In this document: positions 42,876 through 51,885 of the stretch, in pieces
How positions within the stretch are numbered: the stretch's first letter is position 1
How the letters are laid out: each line of letters begins with the position of its first letter
Assembly: GCF_001636845.1 (NCBI RefSeq)
Contig: NZ_LITT01000011.1
Coordinates: forward strand, 62,001 to 126,000
DNA length: 64,000 nucleotides
Direction of reading: 5' to 3'
DNA from: Clostridium ljungdahlii
Lineage (GTDB): Bacteria; Bacillota; Clostridia; Clostridiales; Clostridiaceae
Program-made: the position numbers and the translations under genes
The notes under the pieces: model-generated
Seen by the model: the letters and a program-made list of their open reading frames with translations, nothing else
What the model was told of the DNA's origin: nothing
Database searches by the model: none

Positions 42876-43316
42876 CTAATTAGAAGACGACCCATTATTT
42901 CTATGTTGAAAATTTCCCTTTAGTTTTTGAGTAACAGCATCAGCTTGAGCTTGAGTAATAGTACCATCACTTACCAATTTACTTAAAGGATTAAATCTTT
43001 GTTTGTTTTGAGTGCTTCCTTGTTGATTATTCTGTGTCTTATTTTTGTTCCCATTAGGACGTGTTGTATAGGCTGCTGTAATTTTATCTGCCTGTGCTTG
43101 TGTAATAGTTCCTGCAGTTACTAAAGATTTAACACTATCTTGTATTCTTTGTCCCATCTGACCAGAAGAAGGTCTAGCACCACTTTGTGATATGTTTTTT
43201 GTATTACTGCTAGCTGCCTTAGATGTATTATTTTGGCAGCCAGTAAATAAGATTGTAGACATGCAAATTACAAGTGAGCATACTGTTGCTTTTCTTAAAA
43301 AGGTATTTTTGGTCAT
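42876..43316 (-). CDS. Lipoprotein with GTITQxQA repeats
   Basis: 146 residues from ATG 43316, with AAAGGGAG 9 bases upstream (an ATG at 43340 has none). A lipoprotein signal (TVCSLVICMSTILFTGC) is followed by a disordered stretch and two repeats: VKSLVTAGTITQAQADKIT and LSKLVSDGTITQAQADAVT, connected by an Asn/Gln/Lys-rich linker. The repeat unit is the same as in the His-rich protein encoded next, so the two likely share a partner or a fold. It is a surface protein of unknown role. Confidence 0.82.
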   Translation of the reverse strand: MTKNTFLRKATVCSLVICMSTILFTGCQNNTSKAASSNTKNISQSGARPSSGQMGQRIQDSVKSLVTAGTITQAQADKITAAYTTRPNGNKNKTQNNQQGSTQNKQRFNPLSKLVSDGTITQAQADAVTQKLKGNFQHRNNGSSSN

Positions 43317-43507
43317 CAAAGGTATCTCCCTTTTATACATGATAAATTTTTTATTTTTTAAATATCTTGATTATAAATAGGAATTGTGACAGCCCTGTGA
43401 CAACTATGTGAATAAATAATCATCAATGAATTTATTTGCTAGAATTTTCAAATTTATTTATTAGATTATGATTTGGAATATTATCGTTATTTTATAATAA
43501 CTTTTAT

Positions 43508-45487
43508 CTAAGGTGTAGTAAGATCTTTGTCTTGCAATCCTGAATGCACCTGCTGCATATAATTATGCCAAATTTGTCCCGGGTATGTTCCACCATATAA
43601 GTTATCAACATACCTTGGTATATCATATCCAACCCATACTACTGTAGTATAGTAGGCAGAATATCCGCATAACCAGCCATCCTTCTGGTTACTTGTTGTA
43701 CCAGTCTTAGCAGCGCTAGTAATTCCATTAAGCCTTACATTATATGCAGTACCCCAGGTATTTTCTAAAGTGCCTTTTAAAATATCCGACATTAAATAAC
43801 TTGCATTATAGTTATATACTCTTCTCTTTCCTAAGTTATTTTCATAAATAGTTTGTCCTTGGCTATTTACAATACTACGTATGCATGTAGGAGCAATAAA
43901 TTCTCCTCCCCTTGCAAGTGTTGAATAAGCAGATGCCATTTCTATGGGAGTTACTCCATAAGTTAAACCGCCTAATGCAGCAGATAGAGTGTAATCTTCT
44001 TTTACAATTTTATTGAAATCCATATCTCTTACGAAGGATAATCCATAAGCAGGGGTTATGTCATCAAATACTTGGTATGCAACGCTATTTAATGACATTT
44101 GCACAGCTGTTCGTATAGATATATCTCCCATATAAACATCACCATCATTATGAGGGCCTCCATCTATGTAATGATCATTTATAATAGTTGTGTCATCATA
44201 TCCTTTTTCAAAGGCAGGAGTATAAACTGCCAAAGGTTTAAAAGACGACCCAGGCTGTCTAAAGCATTGAAATGCCCTATTCAAATAATCTTTATGAGGA
44301 CTTGTTCTACCACCCACTATTGCTATAACATATCCAGTTTTATTATCTATTGAAACAGATGAACCCTGAAGAGAATATATTCCTTTATTTTGCTCTGTAA
44401 AATCTAGGAGCCCATTATCTAAGGAATCTTGTAGAAGTTTTTGTTTATACATATCTATAGAAGTATAAATTTTATATCCATTAGTGCGGATGTCATTTAT
44501 ACATTCGTTATATACATTAGAATAATCTTTATCATAACTAGCCATATCCTGCTGCGTATCGAATGTATTTTTAAATTGGAATCCATTTAGCTTCATAAGC
44601 ACTCTTGCAGCACAATCAAGAGCATAGGATTCAACCCATACATTTCCATCATATTTTTCTGGATTTAATACAATCTTATAGTTAATTGCAGTAGTGTATT
44701 GATAATCTGTAATATAATTATTTTTCCTCATTGATAATAGGATAAGATCTCTACGTTTTAATGTATTGTTTATATTCTTTATAGGGTTATAGTAAGTAGG
44801 ATCATTAGGTATTGCAGCTAAAAAACATATTTCTGATAAATTAAGTTCATTACAACTTTTGTTAAAATATCTTCTTGAAGCCGCCTCAATGCCATAAGTA
44901 TTATTAGCAAAATTAATATTATTAACATAAAATTCTAGGATTTGTTGTTTAGTATATTTTTGATCTAATTTTATAGCAATTATTATTTCTTCTAATTTTC
45001 TTTTGTAAGTTTTGTTAAAATTTAAAAACACAGTCCTTGCTAGCTGCTGTGTAATTGTACTTCCACCCTGTGTAATTTTTCCCTTGCTTTTTATAATAGA
45101 ATATAAAACTCTAAGGTTTGCCTTTATACTAAAAGCACCATGATTAAAATAATCTTTGTCCTCTATAGATATAAAAGCATTTTTTACAGCTTGAGGTATG
45201 TAAAAAGATGTTAAATATAGAGAATTCTTTGAACCATATAGTTTATTTATTACAGTATTTTTTGAATCATACAAATAAGTTGTTTGATGCCCATGAAAAG
45301 TACTATATGATATAGAATTTACTTTAGCTGACGCATCATTATAGAGTGATACTGCTATAGATAAATACTTAATACAAAAGAGTAATATAACTATTAGAAA
45401 TACAGAAAAAACTTTGAGCAGTGTATGTTTTTTTACTTTATGAGTTTTTTTGCTTTTTTGCTTTTTTGGCAATTGAGTCACTTCCAT
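43508..45487 (-). CDS. Class A penicillin-binding protein (PBP1a type)
   Basis: 659 residues: cytoplasmic basic tail, one membrane helix (about 22-48), GT51 glycosyltransferase domain (about 90-260: FISIEDKDYFNHGAF with catalytic Glu, QGGSTITQQLARTVFLN, KRKLEEIIIAIKLDQ) and a transpeptidase domain (about 330-640). The transpeptidase has the catalytic Ser in GSSFKPL, SLN and KTGTT, all intact. It polymerises lipid II and crosslinks peptidoglycan. The GT half is closely similar to the separate gene at 46644. No good ribosome site was seen at the ATG, so the start is less certain than the rest. Confidence 0.94.
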   Translation of the reverse strand: MEVTQLPKKQKSKKTHKVKKHTLLKVFSVFLIVILLFCIKYLSIAVSLYNDASAKVNSISYSTFHGHQTTYLYDSKNTVINKLYGSKNSLYLTSFYIPQAVKNAFISIEDKDYFNHGAFSIKANLRVLYSIIKSKGKITQGGSTITQQLARTVFLNFNKTYKRKLEEIIIAIKLDQKYTKQQILEFYVNNINFANNTYGIEAASRRYFNKSCNELNLSEICFLAAIPNDPTYYNPIKNINNTLKRRDLILLSMRKNNYITDYQYTTAINYKIVLNPEKYDGNVWVESYALDCAARVLMKLNGFQFKNTFDTQQDMASYDKDYSNVYNECINDIRTNGYKIYTSIDMYKQKLLQDSLDNGLLDFTEQNKGIYSLQGSSVSIDNKTGYVIAIVGGRTSPHKDYLNRAFQCFRQPGSSFKPLAVYTPAFEKGYDDTTIINDHYIDGGPHNDGDVYMGDISIRTAVQMSLNSVAYQVFDDITPAYGLSFVRDMDFNKIVKEDYTLSAALGGLTYGVTPIEMASAYSTLARGGEFIAPTCIRSIVNSQGQTIYENNLGKRRVYNYNASYLMSDILKGTLENTWGTAYNVRLNGITSAAKTGTTSNQKDGWLCGYSAYYTTVVWVGYDIPRYVDNLYGGTYPGQIWHNYMQQVHSGLQDKDLTTP

Positions 45488-45608
45488 TTTTAATTGTGTG
45501 CTTATAATAATATCCCCAGTAAACTTTGCATATATACTTTATATTGGAACTGCAATGTATTTAAAACATCTCCTTGTTTTAATCAATTTATAGAAAATTT
45601 AAGAATTA

Positions 45609-45641
45609 TTTAATCTGATTTTAATGATGTAATAATATTAT
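45609..45641 (+). promoter_or_regulatory. Direct-repeat regulator site and promoter of uppP
   Basis: TTTAATC-TGAT-TTTAATG (45609-45626), then 9 bases, then -10 TATTAT (45636-45641). It lies in the divergent region between the class A PBP gene and uppP, so it may influence both. Confidence 0.75.
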
Positions 45642-45743
45642 TAATTTATGGTGTTATCATATGGAGTAATTTTCTTTACAGCTGGCTATTATATATTTGA
45701 TAAGAAAGAGGTATAAATAAATTCATTTTAGGGAGGAATATAA

Positions 45744-46535
45744 ATGTCAATAATACAAGCAATCATATATGGTATTGTTCAAGGTATAGGAGAATTTTTG
45801 CCAATATCTAGTTCGGCTCACCTTATAGCTATTCCACAAATATTTGGATGGCAGGATCCTGGCCTTGCCTTTGATGTAGCACTACATCTTGGAACTCTTG
45901 CTGCGGTAATTGCATTTTTTTGGAAGGATTGGACTAAGTTAATTTATTCTGGTATTACGAAACCAAAATCTAAGGATGGTAAATTATTTTGGTTTATAGT
46001 AATTGCTTCCATACCTGGAGCTGTAATAGGAAAACTATTTGAAAAACAAGCTGAATCTGCCTTTAGAAACCTTGCCCTTATAGGTACTATGCTTATTATA
46101 GTAGGTATAATATTATATATTGCAGATAAGAGATATGATGGTGAGGTAGCAGTTGAGAATATAGGGTTTAAAAGAAGTTTTTCTATTGGATTATCACAAG
46201 CCTTAGCTATTATACCTGGTGTATCTCGCTCTGGAATCACTATGACAACTGGATTATTTTCTGGCCTTTCAAAAGAAGGTGCAGCCAGATTCTCATTTCT
46301 TCTTTCCACTCCAATTATTTTAGGAGCTGGATTACTTAAATTAAAAGATTTAATACATACTCCAATTAGCAGTATGCCATCATTTGCTATAGGTGTTTTA
46401 GTGTCTGCTGTGGTTGGATTTTTAAGTATTAAATTCTTATTAAATTATCTAAAGAATAAGGGATTTGGTATATTTGTAGTTTATAGAATTGTAGTAGGTT
46501 TTACTTTTATAGCTATTTACCTTTTAAGAAAATAG
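45744..46535 (+). CDS. uppP: Undecaprenyl-diphosphatase UppP (BacA)
   Basis: 263 residues, eight or so membrane helices. Hallmarks: QGIGEFLPISSSAHLI with the catalytic EFLP(I/V)SSSxH motif, FDVALHLGTLAAV, and IPGVSRSGITMTTGLF with the second PGxSRSG motif. The enzyme converts undecaprenyl pyrophosphate to the phosphate carrier used for cell-wall synthesis and gives bacitracin resistance. The length is standard. It has GGGAGGA as ribosome site and its own direct-repeat-regulated promoter. Confidence 0.96.
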   Translation: MSIIQAIIYGIVQGIGEFLPISSSAHLIAIPQIFGWQDPGLAFDVALHLGTLAAVIAFFWKDWTKLIYSGITKPKSKDGKLFWFIVIASIPGAVIGKLFEKQAESAFRNLALIGTMLIIVGIILYIADKRYDGEVAVENIGFKRSFSIGLSQALAIIPGVSRSGITMTTGLFSGLSKEGAARFSFLLSTPIILGAGLLKLKDLIHTPISSMPSFAIGVLVSAVVGFLSIKFLLNYLKNKGFGIFVVYRIVVGFTFIAIYLLRK

Positions 46536-46643
46536 TTATAAAATACTTTATTTTTGAGAGCTCTTTTTTATTATAGAAATTTTTTGTATAAAGCTGTGGT
46601 ACAATGATGTAAAAATAGAATTTCTAAGAAAAGGAGATTTTAA

Positions 46644-47423
46644 ATGCCAAGGGAAAAAAACAGAGGAAGTAGTTTATTAAAACATTTATTTTTAAGCATT
46701 TTGGTATTAGTTATTATTTTTAGTGGATTCATTTATCTTAAATATGGGCATACAGTTAAATCTTTATATGACGATGCAGTTATAAAAGTAAATAATTGTT
46801 CAGAGTATACTTTTAAAAATAGAGAAAAGTATTTAAATAACGGAAAATCTCTATATTTAGAATCTACACAAATTCCTAATAATGTGAAAAATGCTTTTGT
46901 TGTTATTGAAGATAAGAATTTTTATAAACATGGAGGAATTAGTACAGAGGCTGTTTTTAGATCGATATATTCTTTATTTGTTAACAATGGGAAAATAACA
47001 CAAGGGGGAAGTACTATTGCTCAACAATTAGCAAGAAATGTGTTTTTAAATTTTGATAAAAATTATCAAAGAAAATTGGAGGAGATGTTTATTGCTACAA
47101 AGTTAGAGCAAAAATTTACAAAAGATCAAATATTAGAGTTTTATATTAACAATATTAATTTTAGCAATAATACTTATGGTATTAATTCTGCTGCTAAAAA
47201 ATTTTTTAATAAAGATTGTAGGCAGTTAAATCTTTCAGAAATATGCTTATTAGTTGGTATACCTAATGATCCACAATATTATGATCCAATAAGGCATTTA
47301 AATAATGCCTTACAGCGAAGAAATTTAATATTAAAAAATATGAAAGAAAATAACTATATAACTGATACGGAATATGATAATGCCGTTAATTATAAAATAG
47401 TATTAGATCTGGGTGAAAAATAG
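46644..47423 (+). CDS. Monofunctional GT51 peptidoglycan glycosyltransferase
   Basis: 259 residues: one membrane helix (about 14-35) and a complete GT51 domain (VVIEDKNFYKHGGIS with catalytic Glu, QGGSTIAQQLARNVFLNFDKNYQRKLEEMFIATKLEQKFTKDQILEFYINNINF). The sequence follows the first 270 residues of the class A PBP at 43508 nearly position by position, then stops at VNYKIVLDLGEK where that protein goes on. It therefore looks like a PBP copy that lost its transpeptidase, now a stand-alone polymerase. The stop is clean and the ribosome site AAAGGAG is good. A terminator follows. Confidence 0.9.
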   Translation: MPREKNRGSSLLKHLFLSILVLVIIFSGFIYLKYGHTVKSLYDDAVIKVNNCSEYTFKNREKYLNNGKSLYLESTQIPNNVKNAFVVIEDKNFYKHGGISTEAVFRSIYSLFVNNGKITQGGSTIAQQLARNVFLNFDKNYQRKLEEMFIATKLEQKFTKDQILEFYINNINFSNNTYGINSAAKKFFNKDCRQLNLSEICLLVGIPNDPQYYDPIRHLNNALQRRNLILKNMKENNYITDTEYDNAVNYKIVLDLGEK

Positions 47424-47453
47424 TAATGCGTTAATACATTTCAATATTTTTTT

Positions 47454-47507
47454 AGAGCTTGTTCAGGTAACTCATAATAATGAGTATCTTGAATAAGCTC
47501 TTTTTTG
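47454..47507 (+). terminator. Terminator after the GT51 gene
   Basis: AGAGCTTGTTCA pairs with TGAATAAGCTCT around an inner ACTCAT/ATGAGT hairpin; TTTTTT follows. Confidence 0.88.
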
Positions 47508-47574
47508 AACTCCTAAGCACACTAGAAAATTAGAACCATATACTAAAAGAAAAGAATAAAAAAGGGGACTATAC

Positions 47575-48189
47575 ATGACATTAATTTTGTCTGCATTATT
47601 GTTCAGTTTATCCTCTAACCTAGATAATGTAGTTGTAGGTATTGCTTATGGAATAAAGAAAATAAGGATAGGAATAATCCCTAACCTTGCAATAGCAGTT
47701 ATAACTTGTACAGGAACATTTCTATCTATGTCACTTGGGGTGTATATATCAAAATTTTTACCTCACTTTATAGCAAATGCATTAGGTTCTATAGTCATTG
47801 CTATATTGGGAGTATATTTTATAACACAAAGTATAATAAAACTTATAAATAATAAAAAATCAAATGAACTTGCTTTAAAAGACATTACTGATATGATTGA
47901 ATATGCCGAAAAGTCAGATCTGGACAACTCTGGTGATATAAACATAAAAGAAGCTCTTCTTGTAGCATTTGGGTTAACCTTTAATAACTTAGGTACCGGC
48001 ATAGCAGCTAGTATAACAGGAGTTAATATTAAACTTACAGTCATATTTACATTTATGCTAAGTATTCTTACAATTATAATTGGTGAAGCTGTAGGTAATC
48101 ATGTATTGGGTAAATTATTTGGTAAATATGCACCATTAATCTCAGGCATATTGTTAATAGCACTTGGTATAATTGAATTCTTTAATTGA
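47575..48189 (+). CDS. ytaF: YtaF-like sporulation membrane protein (MntP-related)
   Basis: 204 residues, six membrane helices in two repeats. LSALLFSLSSNLDNVVVGIAYGIKKIRIG and VAFGLTFNNLGTGIAASITGVN are the two repeat signatures. A loop of EF-hand type (KSDLDNSGDINIKEALL) lies between them, as usual for YtaF. YtaF belongs to the manganese exporter-like superfamily and is expressed in sporulation in Bacillus; its substrate is not established. Start ATG with AAGGGG. It is flanked by terminators on both sides, so it is a single-gene unit. Confidence 0.88.
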   Translation: MTLILSALLFSLSSNLDNVVVGIAYGIKKIRIGIIPNLAIAVITCTGTFLSMSLGVYISKFLPHFIANALGSIVIAILGVYFITQSIIKLINNKKSNELALKDITDMIEYAEKSDLDNSGDINIKEALLVAFGLTFNNLGTGIAASITGVNIKLTVIFTFMLSILTIIIGEAVGNHVLGKLFGKYAPLISGILLIALGIIEFFN

Positions 48190-48240
48190 TGTTTTTAGTT
48201 ATTTTACTAATTGTTATATAAAATCAAATTAGAAGAATTA

Positions 48241-48279
48241 GATGCTGCCTCAAAATGCATTTTGAGGCAGCATCTTTTT
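48241..48279 (+). terminator. Strong terminator after the YtaF gene
   Basis: Perfect 17-bp inverted repeat GATGCTGCCTCAAAATG / CATTTTGAGGCAGCATC with no extra loop bases, followed by TTTTTG. Confidence 0.93.
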
Positions 48280-48344
48280 GTCTATTAAAAACTGGTAGAT
48301 ATTTATTTGATAAAAAATCATTTTTAAGATAAATCTAAGAGTTT

Positions 48345-48377
48345 TTTAATCCAATTTTAATCTCATATGTTGATAAT
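48345..48377 (+). promoter_or_regulatory. Direct-repeat regulator site and promoter, DedA-PAP2-PAP2 operon
   Basis: The best site of the set: TTTAATC-CAAT-TTTAATC (48345-48362), then 9 bases, then -10 GATAAT (48372-48377). Confidence 0.8.
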
Positions 48378-48427
48378 GTATACCAGAGTAAAGGTGAATT
48401 ATATTTTAATTACGAAGGGAGAAAAAT

Positions 48428-49102
48428 ATGAGTGTTATAGAAACTTTGATTGGTGTACTATTACATCTTGATAGATATTTAAATGTAATAATACAAAATT
48501 ATGGAATATGGACATATGCTCTTATATTTCTAATTATATTTTGTGAGACCGGATTAGTTGTTACTCCATTTTTACCGGGAGATTCTATTTTATTTGCAGC
48601 GGGAGCACTAGCATCTACTGGATCATTTGAAATATTAATACTATTTATTATATTTTACTTAGCTGCAGTTATTGGAGATACAGTTAACTATCACATAGGA
48701 AAAAAGATTGGAGCTAAAATTTTAGAAAAAGAAGATATTAAGTATATAAATAAAGAATATCTTAATAAGGCACACAGCTTTTATAAAAAGCATGGCTCTA
48801 TGACTATAGTAGTAGGGAGGTTCATACCTATAATAAGGACTTTTGTACCTTTTGTGGCTGGAATAGGGAAGATGGGTTATTCAAAATTTATTACTTATAA
48901 TATGCTAGGTGGATTTTTGTGGGTTACATTATTTTTAGGGGGAGGGTATTTCTTTGGAAACTTACCTTTTATAAAACAACATTTTTCATATGTACTAATT
49001 GCCATTATAATAATTTCTCTTATCCCAGGAGTAGTTACAGTAATTAAACAAAAGAGAAATGGAGGCAATAATGAAGATGATGTTATTAATACAGCATCTT
49101 GA
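48428..49102 (+). CDS. DedA-family membrane protein (paralogue 2)
   Basis: 224 residues. DedA signatures: IFCETGLVVTPFLPGDSILFAAGALA, YLAAVIGDTVNYHIGKKIG, FYKKHGSMTIVVGRFIPIIRTFVPFVAGIGKMGYSKFITYNMLGGFLWV. The acidic E and D of the first loop and R of GRFIPIIRTFVP are all present, unlike the weaker pattern in paralogue 1. Proteins of this type flip undecaprenyl phosphate or other lipid phosphates back to the inner leaflet. It leads an operon with two PAP2 phosphatases. Confidence 0.93.
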   Translation: MSVIETLIGVLLHLDRYLNVIIQNYGIWTYALIFLIIFCETGLVVTPFLPGDSILFAAGALASTGSFEILILFIIFYLAAVIGDTVNYHIGKKIGAKILEKEDIKYINKEYLNKAHSFYKKHGSMTIVVGRFIPIIRTFVPFVAGIGKMGYSKFITYNMLGGFLWVTLFLGGGYFFGNLPFIKQHFSYVLIAIIIISLIPGVVTVIKQKRNGGNNEDDVINTAS

Positions 49103-49189
49103 TAATTATATTCTCTTATGTATAAAGAATAATATGAAATGGATATATAATGGATAGAGCAACAGTTACTATGAAAAAGGGGTGAATAG

Positions 49190-49765
49190 ATGTATTTAAG
49201 TACTTTGAAAAGAATAAATATATTTGATAATTACATTTTATGTGTTATTGAGAAGTATATGCAAAATAGATATTTAGATAGATTAATGCCTATAGTAACA
49301 AGTATGGGCAATGGAGGATTTATATGGATTTTGATAGCTGTAGTTTTAATATTAGATAAACCACATAGGGCAATTGGAAATATAGTAATACTTACATTAA
49401 TCATAAGTACTATTGTTGGAGAAGGAATAATAAAACATATAGTAAGGCGGGTTAGGCCCTGCAATTATAAAAATAATATTAATCTTCTAATTGTAAAGCC
49501 TATGTCATATTCTTTTCCTTCTGGGCACACTGTATCTTCATTTGCTGTTGCAGAAATACTTTCTATGTATTTTAGCCAGTATAAGTTGATATTTATGGGA
49601 ATAGCTTTTTCAATAGCCTTTTCAAGGCTTTATTTATATGTCCATTATCCAACAGATATTATATCAGGAATCATAGTTGGAATAGTATGCGCTAAATTAA
49701 TTTTTATAGTTTTACAGGAAGGCTATTTATCGATGTTTTCTGTTTTTTATCAAAATTTATTGTAG
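49190..49765 (+). CDS. PAP2-family membrane phosphatase (paralogue 2)
   Basis: 191 residues, same length and layout as the gene at 37498. Motifs: KHIVRRVRP, SFPSGHTVS, SRLYLYVHYPTDIISG. It is 88 bases after the DedA gene with AAAGGGGTG as ribosome site and 15 bases before the next PAP2 gene. Placement between a DedA flippase and a BcrC-like enzyme supports a role on undecaprenyl pyrophosphate or a related lipid phosphate. Confidence 0.92.
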   Translation: MYLSTLKRINIFDNYILCVIEKYMQNRYLDRLMPIVTSMGNGGFIWILIAVVLILDKPHRAIGNIVILTLIISTIVGEGIIKHIVRRVRPCNYKNNINLLIVKPMSYSFPSGHTVSSFAVAEILSMYFSQYKLIFMGIAFSIAFSRLYLYVHYPTDIISGIIVGIVCAKLIFIVLQEGYLSMFSVFYQNLL

Positions 49766-49780
49766 AAAGGATAGTTAAAA

Positions 49781-50404
49781 ATGAATATGGAACTTTTTAG
49801 ATTAATAAATAATTTAGCAAATAAAAATAGTATTTTAGATAGTATAATGATTTTCTTTTCAAAGGATGTACCTTATATATTTATGGCAGCTCTTGCAGCA
49901 GTATTTATTTTAGGAATTGTAAAAACAAATTCTGATTATAGAAAGATTGCGTTTAGCACTTTTGTTATTACAGTAATCAACCTGATTTTAAGTTTTATTA
50001 TTGGAGGCATTTACTATGAGGACAGGCCATTTGTTCATAATAAGGTAAATCTATTATTTACTCATGTGAAAGACGCATCTTTTCCAAGCGATCATGCAAT
50101 GGGGACAATGAGTATAGCGTTGGGACTTGGAAAGTATAATAAGGTACTTAGTTTAATGTTAACTATATTGTCGGTAATTGTAGGATTTTCAAGAGTATAT
50201 GTTGGACAGCACTATCCTATGGATGTTATAGGTGCGTATATGATTGTTTGTGGAACAAGTTATATTTATAATCTGAAATTGAGGAGCAAAATTGAAAATT
50301 TGTATGAAATACTTGAAAAGAAATTGATAACATTGGGCAAATTTAGTAGGTTATACAATAAACAGAACTTACGCAGCACAAAAACAACATTCAAAAATCA
50401 ATAA
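49781..50404 (+). CDS. BcrC-like undecaprenyl-diphosphatase (PAP2 family)
   Basis: 207 residues. MNMELFRLINNLANKNSILDSIMIFFSKDVPYIF at the start and YEDRPFVHNKVN, ASFPSDHAMGTMS, FSRVYVGQHYPMDVIGA are typical for BcrC/YbjG-type undecaprenyl pyrophosphate phosphatases; the Asp in PSDH is the BcrC variant of PSGH. A basic C-terminal tail of about 35 residues is extra. BcrC enzymes give bacitracin resistance. Last gene of the DedA operon; a strong terminator follows. Confidence 0.92.
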   Translation: MNMELFRLINNLANKNSILDSIMIFFSKDVPYIFMAALAAVFILGIVKTNSDYRKIAFSTFVITVINLILSFIIGGIYYEDRPFVHNKVNLLFTHVKDASFPSDHAMGTMSIALGLGKYNKVLSLMLTILSVIVGFSRVYVGQHYPMDVIGAYMIVCGTSYIYNLKLRSKIENLYEILEKKLITLGKFSRLYNKQNLRSTKTTFKNQ

Positions 50405-50409
50405 CTTTA

Positions 50410-50465
50410 AGCACCTAATTTATTCCGAATAGTTATTGCTATGGAATAAATTAGGTGCTGTTTTT
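50410..50465. terminator. Bidirectional terminator between convergent genes
   Basis: Perfect 17-bp stem AGCACCTAATTTATTCC / GGAATAAATTAGGTGCT with a 16-base loop. TTTTT follows on the plus strand. It ends in the stop region of the LmbE gene. Confidence 0.9.
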
Positions 50466-51885
50466 AAATTGCATTTACCATTTTCCGTGCAGTTTTATCA
50501 AGTGTATGATTTTCTATAGAGGTTGAGGCATTTATAAACATATGGTCGAAATTTCCTGTATCTTTATAAGGAATAGTAATGTGGATAAATCCACTGTACA
50601 CAGAATATTTTATTCCTCCATATGTAGTTGTTATTGGAATGCTGGAATTGTGTCTTAACATTAATTTTTTGTCCTTAAATTTAATACTGAATTTAGAAAT
50701 TTTACCTTTGTTGAACAATATCATATTGATGTTATAACTAGTGAATTTGTCAATATTCAAATCTGTTTGTAAAAAAATGTGCAAATTATTTTCCTTGGAT
50801 ATTTCTGCATATATGTGGGAAATATCTGCATCTCTGCTTATTTCTAAGCTTAAAGTATCTTGCAGTGGGTCAGTAATTATTTCATTTTGCTTTTCAGCAG
50901 TTATTTTAATATCACTTTTTTCAAATTTTTCAATTGTTGGATTTGGACATTCTCCAAAAAGCTCATTTTTTCTTTCAAAAGCAGTTATAAGTGGTTTTAA
51001 TGTACGGAATTGAGTTCTATAACTTTGAAGCACTTTAGATTTTTCATTTATTTCATTATTGTTTAGATCTAATGCATACCAATTAGTACCTATTCCAGTT
51101 AATTTTTTTGGTGGTACTAGATAAAAGGAAGTATTTCTTTTAAGTGGTGTGGGCCAATCTCCTCTATGTACAAGATATAACCATATTTTTTTAGGGGTAT
51201 AATTTATATAAGTTAAAGTATATTGAACAAAAGCGTTAACTGCCCAGTGATCAGGGTGTCTGTCATTTGGATGGGGCATAACTATATAATCAGGTTTATA
51301 TTCATCAATTATTTTTGTTATATCAGAAACTAAGCTTTCGCCTGAATAAATAGCGTTTTTTGTATAACTGTTACTATAGGGAGATCTATTAGATTGAGTA
51401 AAATTGCTTTTATATGGATTGCTGTTATCCCAATTAGAACTCCATAAATGTGCAATTCCACCATCTGGACACCCTAAAAAAATTATATTATTTTTAGATA
51501 ATCTAAGTTGGCTTAATGCATTAATGCTTTCTTGTTGTCTTGTATAGCCAAATTTAATAAAGTCATTTTCCTTTGGAAATAAATTAAAATAATCTAGCTG
51601 TAATGCACTTTTAAAACCATCTCCGTTAGTGACTAATACAACTTTTACTTTAGCACCATTTTTTAAAGACTTTTTTATAAATTCTCCTGCTCCAAGTGTT
51701 TCATCATCGTTGTGTGGTGAGAATATTAATACTTTGGAGTCTTTTCCAGGCAGTTGTATATTGTCCATATTAAACCTGACAGAATAATTTGAAATAAATT
51801 CTCTAGAAAAGAAAACAATAATACAAACTATGATAATAGCTGATATAGTTGTAATTAATTTTATAGTTAGTTTGAATATTCTCAT
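50464..51885 (-). CDS. Membrane-anchored LmbE/PIG-L-type deacetylase
   Basis: 473 residues. One N-terminal membrane helix (TTISAIIIVCIIVFF) leads to an LmbE domain (about 50-270). Metal motifs are KVLIFSPHNDDETLGAGEF (PHxDDE) and PHPNDRHPDHWAV (HPDH). The C-terminal 150 residues form a separate beta-rich domain (DISHIYAEISKENNLHIFLQTDLN...). LmbE enzymes remove acetyl groups from GlcNAc-type substrates such as GlcNAc-PI or bacillithiol precursors. The outside location points to a cell-wall glycan or glycolipid. A direct-repeat site with a -10 lies upstream. Confidence 0.9.
   Translation of the reverse strand: MRIFKLTIKLITTISAIIIVCIIVFFSREFISNYSVRFNMDNIQLPGKDSKVLIFSPHNDDETLGAGEFIKKSLKNGAKVKVVLVTNGDGFKSALQLDYFNLFPKENDFIKFGYTRQQESINALSQLRLSKNNIIFLGCPDGGIAHLWSSNWDNSNPYKSNFTQSNRSPYSNSYTKNAIYSGESLVSDITKIIDEYKPDYIVMPHPNDRHPDHWAVNAFVQYTLTYINYTPKKIWLYLVHRGDWPTPLKRNTSFYLVPPKKLTGIGTNWYALDLNNNEINEKSKVLQSYRTQFRTLKPLITAFERKNELFGECPNPTIEKFEKSDIKITAEKQNEIITDPLQDTLSLEISRDADISHIYAEISKENNLHIFLQTDLNIDKFTSYNINMILFNKGKISKFSIKFKDKKLMLRHNSSIPITTTYGGIKYSVYSGFIHITIPYKDTGNFDHMFINASTSIENHTLDKTARKMVNAI

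Noticed and set aside
42338-43316. Collagen-like or cell-wall repeat proteins from mobile DNA
   Set aside because: The repeats are too few and no mobility gene is near; kept only as repeat-bearing proteins.
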